A DNA stretch of 64,000 nucleotides. Origin: Pedobacter sp. BMA (GTDB lineage: Bacteria; Bacteroidota; Bacteroidia; Sphingobacteriales; Sphingobacteriaceae). Positions 26,876-36,220 of this stretch are shown here, piece by piece (positions within the stretch are counted from its first letter, which is position 1; each line of letters starts with the position of its first letter). The DNA lies in the NCBI RefSeq assembly GCF_001027745.1, contig NZ_LECU01000009.1:62001-126000 (forward strand), written 5' to 3'. The notes under the pieces were generated by a model that saw only the letters and a list, made by a program, of their open reading frames with translations, ran no database searches and was not told the DNA's origin. The translations under genes were made by a program, and so were the position numbers.

Positions 26876-28759
26876 CTAAGTCATACGTTCGATCTCCAAT
26901 TTTGAAAACCAGCCAAATTCGAGTGCATTGTGCTCCAATGCACTTGGTTCGTGAGTGTAGGCGATAATCGCCAAGCTTTCTTTGGCTCGTGAACAGGCAA
27001 CATAGAATAATCGTCTGGTCCTGTCCATTACCGTTTCCTTTTTCTCCTTGATGTTTTTTCGGTCCGTGTCACTCAATCCCGAGATGCCGAAAAGCGTGTC
27101 GTATTTAAACATGAAACCACGGGACTCCTCATCATCGATTATCACCATTACGTGGGAATACTCCAGCCCCTTCACGCCCTGATGGGTACCAAACTGCGAC
27201 TTTTCACTCAAGTACCTGTCATAGTTGACGATTTGCGAAAAAGGAACAGACAATGCAGACGCCAGCGCTCTAACCTGTTCCGCCTCAGCGCCTTTCTCTA
27301 TCTCCTCATCCACAAGTTCCCTTTCAGAAACTTCCATAAGTAAAGGGCGTAGCACATCTGGGACCGTAAATAGGCGAGAGGTCGACAAACTCTTTAATAT
27401 GTCCAGTCCAGATGGTTCAGCCCCATCTTTCCAAAGCTTAATTAATGCCTCTACCGCCTTATCAGCCAATGCCAGCTGCGCTAATTGTTCGGTGGCGAGC
27501 GCAAGATTGTCCTTAGATATCAGCGGGGAATGTTGCTTCACCAAGCGACCTATCGCGAATTTGTCCCCAATAAGGTGTGCATGGTAAAGTGGGATGATCA
27601 TCCTCGTGAAGATACCAATACTGGAAAGCGATCCTTCGAGCAGCCCTGTCTTGAGTCGATCGTTCTCGTATAGCGGTTGGAAGAAATCCAGAAATCCCAT
27701 TCTCCGGGCGGCCATATGGTGCTCTAAAATGAGCGTCTTGACCTCCAGTCGATTTTCTCGCCACTTAGGATCACCCGTTAGTTCCGCCATGCGCTCAGAA
27801 ACATAAGCCTCGGCTTTATCCTTGTCTGCCGATGAATCCGCAATAAAAAGACGGACGAGTCCACCCTGGTTTTCCGCTCTTGGCAGCTGCAGTTGTTTAT
27901 CAACAGTACCCCTAATCGTGTTGACTAAGTCAATGATACGTTTTTGTGAACGGTGATTCATCTGTTTTACCGGCGTCAGCCAATCCTTTGGCAAGGCATT
28001 TCCCAAATTTTCCTTACCGTCCGAATAAATCCTCTGCATCGTGTCCCCAAGCAGACCAAGGGAAACTCTTTTTGGAAGCGTAGCCTGTAGGTGAAAAAAT
28101 GCATCTATCAATTCTTTCTTTGTATCCTGGCTTTCATCTATAAGTATGATTGGGAATCTGTCTACAATGATTTCCTGCATAAGCGATTTCTCCCGCATAA
28201 AATATGCTGTCAAGGCAATTACCTCTGCATGATTAAGTGAATCCCTGGAAATGTTGTCCCCGTTTGGGTTATAGGTAAACTTGCTTATCCCATCAAGACT
28301 TTCCAGCCTTTTGGTTTTCGAAGTCATCCGTACAGCCCTCTCTAGAGATGATTTATTACCCAAATCCCTGCTCTTCGCCTGAGCTGCACTAAGATCGGAC
28401 AGCTCACCTCTCAGGTTTATCTTTAGCCACTCTCTGATATCTGCGGTCAGTCCCTGAATCAAATCCCAGCAAAAGCTGTGGATTGTCGACACCTGGAAAA
28501 GGACATTCTGCTCCAGACGGTGCATGATCTCATCAGCCGCCGCATTGGTATAGGTAATGACCGCAATCCGCTGGTGGCGCAATAAAAAATGCCGCCCATG
28601 TTTTTCCCTAATCCTGCGTAATACCGTTACCAGTGTCTTAGTCTTACCTGATCCCGCCCCAGCGAAAAGAAAAAAGCTTTTTGGATCCTGGGGATTCAGT
28701 CCATCGAAGATTTCCTCATCTACATGAGCATCCGTATTGTTTATGTCTGTCGCTGCCAT
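26876..28759 (-). CDS. gajB: Gabija GajB, UvrD-like helicase
   Basis: Superfamily 1 helicase of 627 residues: Walker A AGAGSGKT (33-40), motif Ia ITYTNAAADE, motif II DESQD (208-212), a GDTMQRIY segment (238-245), and C-terminal VKGLEY and YVACSRAKE motifs. It starts one base after gajA stops, the usual Gabija order. GajB is activated by DNA ends or nucleotide depletion and works with GajA to block phage. It is longer than the classic B. cereus protein (about 500 residues). Confidence 0.85.
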   Translation of the reverse strand: MAATDINNTDAHVDEEIFDGLNPQDPKSFFLFAGAGSGKTKTLVTVLRRIREKHGRHFLLRHQRIAVITYTNAAADEIMHRLEQNVLFQVSTIHSFCWDLIQGLTADIREWLKINLRGELSDLSAAQAKSRDLGNKSSLERAVRMTSKTKRLESLDGISKFTYNPNGDNISRDSLNHAEVIALTAYFMREKSLMQEIIVDRFPIILIDESQDTKKELIDAFFHLQATLPKRVSLGLLGDTMQRIYSDGKENLGNALPKDWLTPVKQMNHRSQKRIIDLVNTIRGTVDKQLQLPRAENQGGLVRLFIADSSADKDKAEAYVSERMAELTGDPKWRENRLEVKTLILEHHMAARRMGFLDFFQPLYENDRLKTGLLEGSLSSIGIFTRMIIPLYHAHLIGDKFAIGRLVKQHSPLISKDNLALATEQLAQLALADKAVEALIKLWKDGAEPSGLDILKSLSTSRLFTVPDVLRPLLMEVSERELVDEEIEKGAEAEQVRALASALSVPFSQIVNYDRYLSEKSQFGTHQGVKGLEYSHVMVIIDDEESRGFMFKYDTLFGISGLSDTDRKNIKEKKETVMDRTRRLFYVACSRAKESLAIIAYTHEPSALEHNALEFGWFSKLEIERMT

Positions 28760-28760
28760 C

Positions 28761-30941
28761 TTATTTTCCTTTTGTAGGTTTCTTCAAGATCGATAATTTA
28801 CCTTCCAACCACGAAAGACCACTGGCGATATAGGCCGGGATTTCCAGTGCCTTAGGATCTTCCATGAACAAAAGTTCCAGTGCGAATTCAGCTTTCTTTG
28901 CAGTTTCATCGGTAATCACTTCATAAAGTTCTTTGGCGCATAAAGCTGTATTTTTTTGCTTTGCGGCAGTACACATCTTCAAAAGAAGACCCTTGCCAGC
29001 ATGCATTTCTGAAAAAAGTTTTTTGTTTGTCAATACAAGCGAATCCTCAAAGGTGTAAGGATAGGCCGGAACGTCTTTCTTTCCTTCCTTGAAGCTAATT
29101 TTCGTCTGATAAACGACCCTAATCTGCCCGTTCTTGGAAATCCAGTCAGCCTCTTTCATGGCCAAAAGCTTATCCAATGAATTTTCACCGGGAAGCCAAG
29201 TCTTAAGGGTACTGTTGCCACTGTTATATCCCTTGCCGAGATCAGGTTGTACCTTTGATCTTCCCTGAACAGCATCTAGGTCAGTAATGACCAAACACAA
29301 AATTCCTAAGTCCTCAATCAAGGGGCGCAAGGTATGTGCATGACTTCCGCCGATTTCCAGAATCGAGAGATAACAATTGCAAAGATCTTCATACCGCCTT
29401 ACAAAACTGGGCACAAGCATTCGCTCCGCTGGACCTTCGACCATGATAACCGCATCTGCAAAAAAAAGATCGCAATGGGTCGTTTTAAGGTAACGCTTGG
29501 CAAATTTGGTAGTGGCGGTATCTTCGCCGAAAGTTTCGGAAAGATTGACCACAGTTGTCGTCTGGCTCATTCCCAGCTTAGGTTGGGACCGCTTAAAGTA
29601 TCGCAATGCCGTGAAATCTGCTTCATGTGCGATGTGGCTGGAGTGTGTGCTGATTATCAACTGTGTTGTGAACAGCGAACCCTCTAATAAATCATCATGC
29701 TTCCGGAGCACTTGATAGGCTTTATTGATAAAAACCTGCTGAACTTGCGCATGCAGATGCGCCTCAGGCTCCTCTATGAGTACCAGGTGAAGAGGTTCAA
29801 AACCCACTACCTCCGTAGTTCCAGAACTATCGAAACCCTTACCTACCTGCATCCATTCATCACGGAATCGGATAAGCTTAAATATAATAGAAATCAGGTT
29901 TTGATAGCCAAGTCCATTGTATTTCTCAGGAAGGGACAGGCCCTCTTCAAGCGCATATTGCACCGCAGATTCATGTGTGAGGCTATCGAGCGAGTTAAAT
30001 TTGCTTGATAGGGTAATTGAAGGGTTGCCAAAACCTGGATAGTTCAATATTTCCAACTCTTTCAATGAATCCTTGAAAGCTGTTTTGAGACTTTCATCAA
30101 ATATTTCCTTCGCACTACTGATCGCCTTGAGGGCCGCAATGTCATCAGCCGTCGGATTCACTGACGGGTTGAGGTGCTTATCATAGTAGCTTCGCAACTG
30201 GCTGCCCAGGTTTTTTATATTTTCCGAGCGTTCCTGGCTCTCACTGTTCGAATCAGAAAAACCCCGCTGTGCATTGATGATATCAATTTTGATCAGACCG
30301 CTGAAAACATCACCCTCTAGGGCATCTGCGAGTGGATCCATTTCCTGTGGCTTGTCATGTAGAGCAGGGTCAAGCAAAAAGGTCTGTACTTTGAAAAAAC
30401 GCGAAAGGTTGCCTTTCTCATCTAGAAACTCCCAAAGTGTGGAAGGCCACATTTTGAATTTCTTCCCTTTCTCGGGTTTTCCAGTCAACTCTGTTGCCTG
30501 TTTTTGAGCAGCCGTAAATTCCTGGTAGAACAATTCGATGTCTACTGGTTGAAGCCGTAATCTTACCCCCAACAGACCGCCTTTCCAGCTTAGCGTTGGA
30601 ATAAGCCTATGTACATGTTGCAGTTCGGTGTGTTCCACTTTAAGCCAGACATCCAGTGTCGGTAAGAGGCCAGCCCATTTATCAATACTGAATTCCTCCG
30701 GGTCATATGCAGTTAAACTGCACCATTTTTCGCCAAGTTTATTGATGTCTTTCCAATTGGAAAGCGTAAAGTCCCGGGTAGTAAATTTGCTCTTCTGTTT
30801 CAAAAAAAGCATTAGGGCATCCATAGCAGTTGTCTTGCCGCTATTGTTGGCACCTACAAAAAGTGTTTGTTGCTGGGCAAATTCAATCCGACAGTCTTTC
30901 AGTTTCCTGAAATTCTGTAGGTGTACAAAATCGATTTTCAT
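28761..30941 (-). CDS. gajA: Gabija GajA, ATPase-TOPRIM nuclease (OLD family)
   Basis: A 726-residue OLD-family protein. ATPase: Walker A VGANNSGKTT (29-38), signature region near 345, Walker B LIEEPEAHLH (388-397), and switch histidine in STHSSH. TOPRIM: VEGPAE with Glu502, and ITDLDA with Asp554/Asp556. GajA cuts DNA at specific sites when nucleotides fall during infection. gajB follows after one base, the pair being diagnostic of Gabija. The C-terminal 150 residues exceed the usual length. Transcribed divergently from Septu over a 480-base region. Confidence 0.87.
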   Translation of the reverse strand: MKIDFVHLQNFRKLKDCRIEFAQQQTLFVGANNSGKTTAMDALMLFLKQKSKFTTRDFTLSNWKDINKLGEKWCSLTAYDPEEFSIDKWAGLLPTLDVWLKVEHTELQHVHRLIPTLSWKGGLLGVRLRLQPVDIELFYQEFTAAQKQATELTGKPEKGKKFKMWPSTLWEFLDEKGNLSRFFKVQTFLLDPALHDKPQEMDPLADALEGDVFSGLIKIDIINAQRGFSDSNSESQERSENIKNLGSQLRSYYDKHLNPSVNPTADDIAALKAISSAKEIFDESLKTAFKDSLKELEILNYPGFGNPSITLSSKFNSLDSLTHESAVQYALEEGLSLPEKYNGLGYQNLISIIFKLIRFRDEWMQVGKGFDSSGTTEVVGFEPLHLVLIEEPEAHLHAQVQQVFINKAYQVLRKHDDLLEGSLFTTQLIISTHSSHIAHEADFTALRYFKRSQPKLGMSQTTTVVNLSETFGEDTATTKFAKRYLKTTHCDLFFADAVIMVEGPAERMLVPSFVRRYEDLCNCYLSILEIGGSHAHTLRPLIEDLGILCLVITDLDAVQGRSKVQPDLGKGYNSGNSTLKTWLPGENSLDKLLAMKEADWISKNGQIRVVYQTKISFKEGKKDVPAYPYTFEDSLVLTNKKLFSEMHAGKGLLLKMCTAAKQKNTALCAKELYEVITDETAKKAEFALELLFMEDPKALEIPAYIASGLSWLEGKLSILKKPTKGK

Positions 30942-31420
30942 TTTTGAGCATCATTAATAAGATAGCTAAAACTAAAAAAAGATTTTCAACTTAGAGAAGT
31001 GTCTGCAAAGATTTATAAATAGATTTATCAACAGTCTTGTCCTGCCTGGAATAACTCAGATTTATTCTTGCAAAGCTTTTTTTGCACAATAACCTTCGAA
31101 GAGATAACCTCTATAAATTTATCACTTACGGGAAAACACAAACGAGCACATCGTCAAGTTGTGGGAGGAATTGTGGTTAAAGGCTTGGTGAATTAGCTTT
31201 AGCAGCTAAAGACAAATCAAATTACAATGCCCACCATACGCTGAAGCATTAGCTCTTAACCTTTTTTCCAAATAGTAACGGAATTAATGTTGGTAGCCTT
31301 TAAGAAGCTGGCGGACAAACGTTTAGAGCGGGATTTCGTTTATTTTTAATCCAATAAGAGGGCATTGTTGCTTAAAATCAAATAGAATTTTATACTTTAG
31401 CACAAACAACGTTTCTCAAA
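30942..31420. promoter_or_regulatory. Divergent promoter region between Gabija and Septu
   Basis: AT-rich. CTTTAGC-A-GCTAAAG (31197-31211) is a perfect short palindrome that could be an operator. For Septu, TACTTTAG at 31393-31400 fits the Bacteroidota -7 box (TAnnTTTG) with one mismatch, with GTTG 22 bases upstream as a poor -33. I found no reverse-transcriptase-linked RNA or other gene. Confidence 0.35.
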
Positions 31421-33160
31421 ATGATTGACATTCTCGAACTCAATGAAGCGGTTTTTAGGGCTCTCGATCGTACGGATTTGACCTACACCTATCGCAAAAG
31501 TAACACTGCTAGCCGCTTAGAACAAGGCTATTGGTTTTACGGTAACGAAAACTATTTCGCCATCTCTTTCTGGTCAGGAATGGACTGGAAAAACCGAACG
31601 CCCAATATCATATTTGTCGTCACATACAATGGTTTTGTATATTTGGAAATCAACGTTTCGGATTCAGATCGTAAACGCGAATTTGTTATTACCCATCTAC
31701 AAGACCAGCTTGGGCTTGAAATCGAAGGCCGCCGGTTCAAAAAATATTATGCCTCCGATTGTGATCTTCAATTGGCATTACACTTGTTAGACGATTTTAT
31801 TCGTGAAGATAAAGCCCATATCGACCATATTCTTAAAAATCAGGCCGATAATTTTTTCGTTCCCGGAGAAGAAGGGTTCGGCTATATCGACCACAAGGAA
31901 TTTCGCCAACGCCGAAACAACGTCTATAAATATCATGACCGAAAGGAGCGTGATAATGAGATTGTTGAACGTGACGATTCATTTAATACGGAAAAGCCTT
32001 CCAAGATCAGATCATTCTCTGTTCAGGATTCAGGTCCGATCCAATTTGCCGAGATGCAGGATATCCCTACACGGACCCAATGGATTTTTATCACCGGTGA
32101 AAATGGTTCGGGCAAGTCCAGTTTCTTAAAAGCTATAGGTACGGCCCTGGGACATCGCGCATTGAGCCGCAACGAGATGAATGCTAATCCGGGCTTCCGA
32201 ATAGAGGCACAGTTGGGCAGCGAATTCCGAAGCAGTGCTCAAGACTTCCATCGTGAGAAAAATGAGGGCACCAAATTCAGAAGACCAAGGGTCATTGGCC
32301 TTTGCATGTACGGTCCGTTTAGGATTTACAATTCAAGAAAGCTATCGCAGGCCAAATTCTTGCAGCTCTATAACAAAAATGGGGGCTTTGCATCCTTGTT
32401 TTCCGACAATGCACCGCTATTAGATATCGATAAACAGCTCGACATTTGGAAAAAAGACCGCAAGGCACAAAGTATGCTTGAAAAGAGACAATACCACATT
32501 AAAAATGTGTTGACCAGTGTTGTACCAAATCTATATAACATTGAATTCCACCTTGGAGAGGATAGAAGACCAGTGGAATACTATACTCGAAAGGATAATT
32601 TCTCTGAGGTACTCCCAACACAATGGGAACACCTTTCCTCTGGTACAAAAAGCGTATTTTGTTTAATTGTGGATATTTTGCTCCGGCTTTATGACCAACA
32701 GCCTCAAATTGCAGATCCGGGTGAACTCAGGGGTATGGTCCTCATCGATGAAATTGATCTTCACTTGCATCCAAAAGGGCAAAAAGACCTCGTTTCCAAC
32801 TTGACCTATGTATTTCCACACGTTCAATTTATCGTGACCACCCATAGCCCCATACCGCTATTAGGTGCACCTCGGGATTCTAGGATTTATGTAATGCGCA
32901 ACAGAGATGGAGAAATCTCCATGGAACGCATGGACGACAAGGTCATGTTTTCTAAAATATTACCCAATGCAATTTTCTCTTCACCAATATTTGGTTTCGA
33001 AGATCTGATCTCCGATTCAAAAAGACGAGATGAAGTTCCGTTCTTTGAAGATGATTTTCGAGAGATCAAAAAAACCGAGCAACTCAATCAGGAAATCAAT
33101 GATTTTCTCAGTAATGCGAAACAGAAAGAATTGTACGACCTCTTTAACTTGGGCGCCTGA
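31421..33160 (+). CDS. ptuA: Septu PtuA-like ATPase
   Basis: An ABC/SMC-type ATPase of 579 residues: Walker A ITGENGSGKSS (224-234), signature LSSGTKSVF, Walker B VLIDEIDLHLHP and switch TTHSPIP. The 200 residues before Walker A have no recognised motif and make this protein longer at the start than many PtuA proteins. It overlaps the HNH gene by one base (TGATG). Septu PtuA forms a complex with the PtuB nuclease and restrains it until phage activity is sensed. Confidence 0.78.
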   Translation: MIDILELNEAVFRALDRTDLTYTYRKSNTASRLEQGYWFYGNENYFAISFWSGMDWKNRTPNIIFVVTYNGFVYLEINVSDSDRKREFVITHLQDQLGLEIEGRRFKKYYASDCDLQLALHLLDDFIREDKAHIDHILKNQADNFFVPGEEGFGYIDHKEFRQRRNNVYKYHDRKERDNEIVERDDSFNTEKPSKIRSFSVQDSGPIQFAEMQDIPTRTQWIFITGENGSGKSSFLKAIGTALGHRALSRNEMNANPGFRIEAQLGSEFRSSAQDFHREKNEGTKFRRPRVIGLCMYGPFRIYNSRKLSQAKFLQLYNKNGGFASLFSDNAPLLDIDKQLDIWKKDRKAQSMLEKRQYHIKNVLTSVVPNLYNIEFHLGEDRRPVEYYTRKDNFSEVLPTQWEHLSSGTKSVFCLIVDILLRLYDQQPQIADPGELRGMVLIDEIDLHLHPKGQKDLVSNLTYVFPHVQFIVTTHSPIPLLGAPRDSRIYVMRNRDGEISMERMDDKVMFSKILPNAIFSSPIFGFEDLISDSKRRDEVPFFEDDFREIKKTEQLNQEINDFLSNAKQKELYDLFNLGA

Positions 33161-34167
33161 TGAGAAACGTAACCAGAAGCTACCAGCTCATTGACGCACC
33201 AGCAATTTTGCAAAAGGCAAGTACCATCACTGCCTGCACAACCATCGCAAGATCGGGAAGCGCATCAGGCATCAGTTCCACCATTTATAACAATGCCTAT
33301 GATGCCGGCGACCAACAGGGAAGGGAATCGCGGGTGATCGAAAAATTAAATCAATGGTATCATGGAAAATGTGCCTATTGTGAGCGATATTACAAACTCG
33401 ATGTCGAACATTATCGACCTAAAGGGGCCATAAGCGACGAATACAATAATTCCTTAAGAAAAATTGGCTATTATTGGCTTGGATATGAGTGGTCAAATTT
33501 ACTTCCGTCATGCATCTCCTGTAACCGAGATGGTGGAAAGGGGATCAAGTTTCCCTACCTGAATGGAAGTATTCAGGTTACTGCACCAAAATTTGATCTA
33601 GCGAATAACCTCGACAGAACATTTTGCTTGATCGATCACCAAGATTTAGTGGCTGAGCGACCGGCTTTACTACATCCGGAAATGGACCTCAATATTGAAC
33701 AGTATTTTGAATTCGAGATCGAGCCTCAGCTCCAAGGTATATCCATAAAAGGTATCGATGCAGATCGAAGGGGAGAAATAACGGCAATTATCTGTAAACT
33801 GAACCGTTCAGAAATTAGAATAGATCGGTTACAGCAGGTGGTCATGGAGCTGGTCAAAAATGTACATAATTCCGTAGCCAAACTTAACCGAATCGGAGAC
33901 AATGTCGCTTTTACTAATGAACTTGAACTCTATTTCGAGAAAATACGAATGGATTGTAAGGATGAAAAAGTAGCCCACACCATGCTTCGAAAGTACATCA
34001 TCGCCTCGGCTGAGAACTTTGATAAAATTGTCATTCCTTTTGTGGTGGTTAACTTTCAGGCAATCTTGTCGCATGCATTCAGGCAATACTTGATTAAATC
34101 AGCAGTAAAAGCTGCAGTGGCACCCATAAATAATTCCCAAGCCGTTGTAATCCCTTCTGTAGCTTAA
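33160..34167 (+). CDS. ptuB: Septu PtuB-like HNH nuclease
   Basis: HNH nuclease with zinc pairs Cys71/Cys74 (CAYC) and Cys118/Cys121 (CISC), and the catalytic DVEHYRPKG (Asp81-His84) between them, then CNRDGGKG. This DxEHYRPK form is typical of PtuB. 335 residues; the C-terminal half is helical and unrecognised. It is coupled to the ATPase by the TGATG overlap. Expected role: cutting DNA once released by PtuA. Confidence 0.8.
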   Translation: MRNVTRSYQLIDAPAILQKASTITACTTIARSGSASGISSTIYNNAYDAGDQQGRESRVIEKLNQWYHGKCAYCERYYKLDVEHYRPKGAISDEYNNSLRKIGYYWLGYEWSNLLPSCISCNRDGGKGIKFPYLNGSIQVTAPKFDLANNLDRTFCLIDHQDLVAERPALLHPEMDLNIEQYFEFEIEPQLQGISIKGIDADRRGEITAIICKLNRSEIRIDRLQQVVMELVKNVHNSVAKLNRIGDNVAFTNELELYFEKIRMDCKDEKVAHTMLRKYIIASAENFDKIVIPFVVVNFQAILSHAFRQYLIKSAVKAAVAPINNSQAVVIPSVA

Positions 34168-34269
34168 TATAAGAGAGGATCACTTTAATTCTGACCGACT
34201 CCCTATTTTCACGAACCTATATATGTTTTAGACAATAGGCTTAATGATGCTACATACCTAAAAACGCTC

Positions 34270-36048
34270 ATGACCATCCTACCAAACATATTTAAAATTG
34301 ATCTGGATAACTACAAGTTAACCGGACTTAGCAGTACGCTGTCGAAAATAAATGCAATCGTCCGCACCGCCAAAGAGAAATCCAGTTTACCTGGTACGAG
34401 TGAGGATTTTCATGTAAATAGCTTCACCAAGGATCAGATCAACTATTACATGTATCTTTTTGATGATGAAGATAAGACATCTGATTGGGCAGGTTTTTTG
34501 CCTAGAGAATTGTCTGAGGGAAAAAACTTCGTTCAGAAGAAAGTCTCCCTGATTTTATTCTTTGAGACGTACAACGAGCTTTTTGCCATCGTTGGAGGAA
34601 ATGCCTATCCCGCAATAGTGGGTTTTATTGATCAATCTTTCGGACTGAATACCTATGATAAAATTGTTTCACGAGAAGATGATGAAATGACAGGTATCAA
34701 ATATTGGGGCATAACCGGTCAAAAAATAAAAGTGAATGAACATTTCAGGGATGATTACCGGATCATCAATTATCTCAAATTCGGGAAGGTTCCAGAGGAG
34801 ATGAGTGTTAAGCTGGCCCACAAGACTACTGACGAATACTTCGGTTTTTTGCTGGAAAAGCCTGCCGAAAGGCTTCAACTTACGGTAGGCAGATCACTTA
34901 AAATCAAAAAAGAAATCGATTTTGATACCCTACACAAAATTGCTTTGGAACTCAGCCATATCGTAGGTGTGGACTCCAAAAATTTTTTAAGTTCCTATAT
35001 TGAAGTGAAGGACCAGGGTAGGATCACCCGATACAAAGACGCTTTAATCGACAAAATTTTTAACCATATCGCTTTTTTACAGGGCTACGATAAAAGTGAA
35101 TCCAATAAATTCGAGTTTGATTTTTGTAACCCCAAAAAGGTCGAGGCCTTTTATGAAGCCAACAGATTCCAACTGAAAGAAAAAAGCGACGATGGTACTA
35201 ACTTATTTGCTACTGTTACAGATCGTTCTTTAATCTATAGAACGGTACTGGATAGGGCATTACAAGTGAATGGCTATAGCCGCTTCGAGATTATGGTCTT
35301 TCTTCAGGGCGTCAGAATACTCAGTTTTCTGGATAATAAAAAAACAGCCGAATCGATGTTCCTTTATCACATAAGTGCTGAGCTGAGTGTTGATGGTGAA
35401 TCTGTGTTTTATCTGGATAATAAATGGTATAACATAAAAGATTCATTCGTAGATGATTTAAAAAGCCAGACCGAAAGGATATTCAGAACCTTTAGACTCG
35501 ATCCAAATGTTCTTAATGAGCCATGGCCAAAAAAAGAAGATTCCATTTTAATGCTGGATGAGAATGAATATAATATGAAGTATGACCTACAGAGCGGTTA
35601 CATCGTTGGGGATGAGCTCATTACCGACGGTGTTGAAGTTTTCGATATTTTGCACTACACAGCAAAGGAATTTTATTTAATCCACGTCAAGCACGGATTC
35701 ACGGCAAGAGTCAGGGAATTGACCAACCAAATCCTGATATCCGCCCGCAGGGTTAGTGAAGCAAAGTCATCGGGTAATAAGAGATTTTTTGGAAAACTCT
35801 ATGATCAGTTACAGGCTGCAGGTAGGAGTGTTGATGGATTAACAAAAACAGAGTTTGTGGATTTATTTTTAAAACGTGAACCCATATATGTTTTCGCGAC
35901 ATGCTCGCAGCTGGACCATGATTTGCCGATTGAGGACAACATAAACCGATATCGGTCCAACATCGCAAGATTTTCTTTGGTTACCTGCTCGAGCGAAGTG
36001 CGCAACAGTTATTTCGAAATGCTGACTTACCAGATTCCTAAGGGATAA
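34270..36048 (+). CDS. DUF6119 / TIGR04141-family protein
   Basis: A 592-residue soluble protein, 102 bases after ptuB on the same strand, so perhaps in the same transcript. The C-terminal part has VFDILHY, FYLIHVKHGFTARVREL and NQILISARRV, matching the pattern of the sporadically distributed TIGR04141 (DUF6119) family, which often lies in defence islands. Biochemical role unknown. No nuclease or ATPase motif is evident. Family call from pattern, moderately sure. Confidence 0.65.
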   Translation: MTILPNIFKIDLDNYKLTGLSSTLSKINAIVRTAKEKSSLPGTSEDFHVNSFTKDQINYYMYLFDDEDKTSDWAGFLPRELSEGKNFVQKKVSLILFFETYNELFAIVGGNAYPAIVGFIDQSFGLNTYDKIVSREDDEMTGIKYWGITGQKIKVNEHFRDDYRIINYLKFGKVPEEMSVKLAHKTTDEYFGFLLEKPAERLQLTVGRSLKIKKEIDFDTLHKIALELSHIVGVDSKNFLSSYIEVKDQGRITRYKDALIDKIFNHIAFLQGYDKSESNKFEFDFCNPKKVEAFYEANRFQLKEKSDDGTNLFATVTDRSLIYRTVLDRALQVNGYSRFEIMVFLQGVRILSFLDNKKTAESMFLYHISAELSVDGESVFYLDNKWYNIKDSFVDDLKSQTERIFRTFRLDPNVLNEPWPKKEDSILMLDENEYNMKYDLQSGYIVGDELITDGVEVFDILHYTAKEFYLIHVKHGFTARVRELTNQILISARRVSEAKSSGNKRFFGKLYDQLQAAGRSVDGLTKTEFVDLFLKREPIYVFATCSQLDHDLPIEDNINRYRSNIARFSLVTCSSEVRNSYFEMLTYQIPKG

Positions 36049-36220
36049 TTGCAGCTAAATTGATGTTTGCTAAAAAATTACAGATGCTTGCCACCTAAAA
36101 CGGATGATTTGCTTATCATGATTGTGTCTATGAACAGGAATTAATTTTTTTAATTCAAATAAACGTCTCTGAATCAACGGATAAAGAGTGAGGTAGAACT
36201 TGAGCAACTCCACCAAACCA

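Noticed and set aside
30942..31420. Retron non-coding RNA upstream of the Septu pair
   Set aside because: ATPase/HNH pairs also occur with retrons, but there is no reverse transcriptase in the window and no suitable long inverted repeat here.
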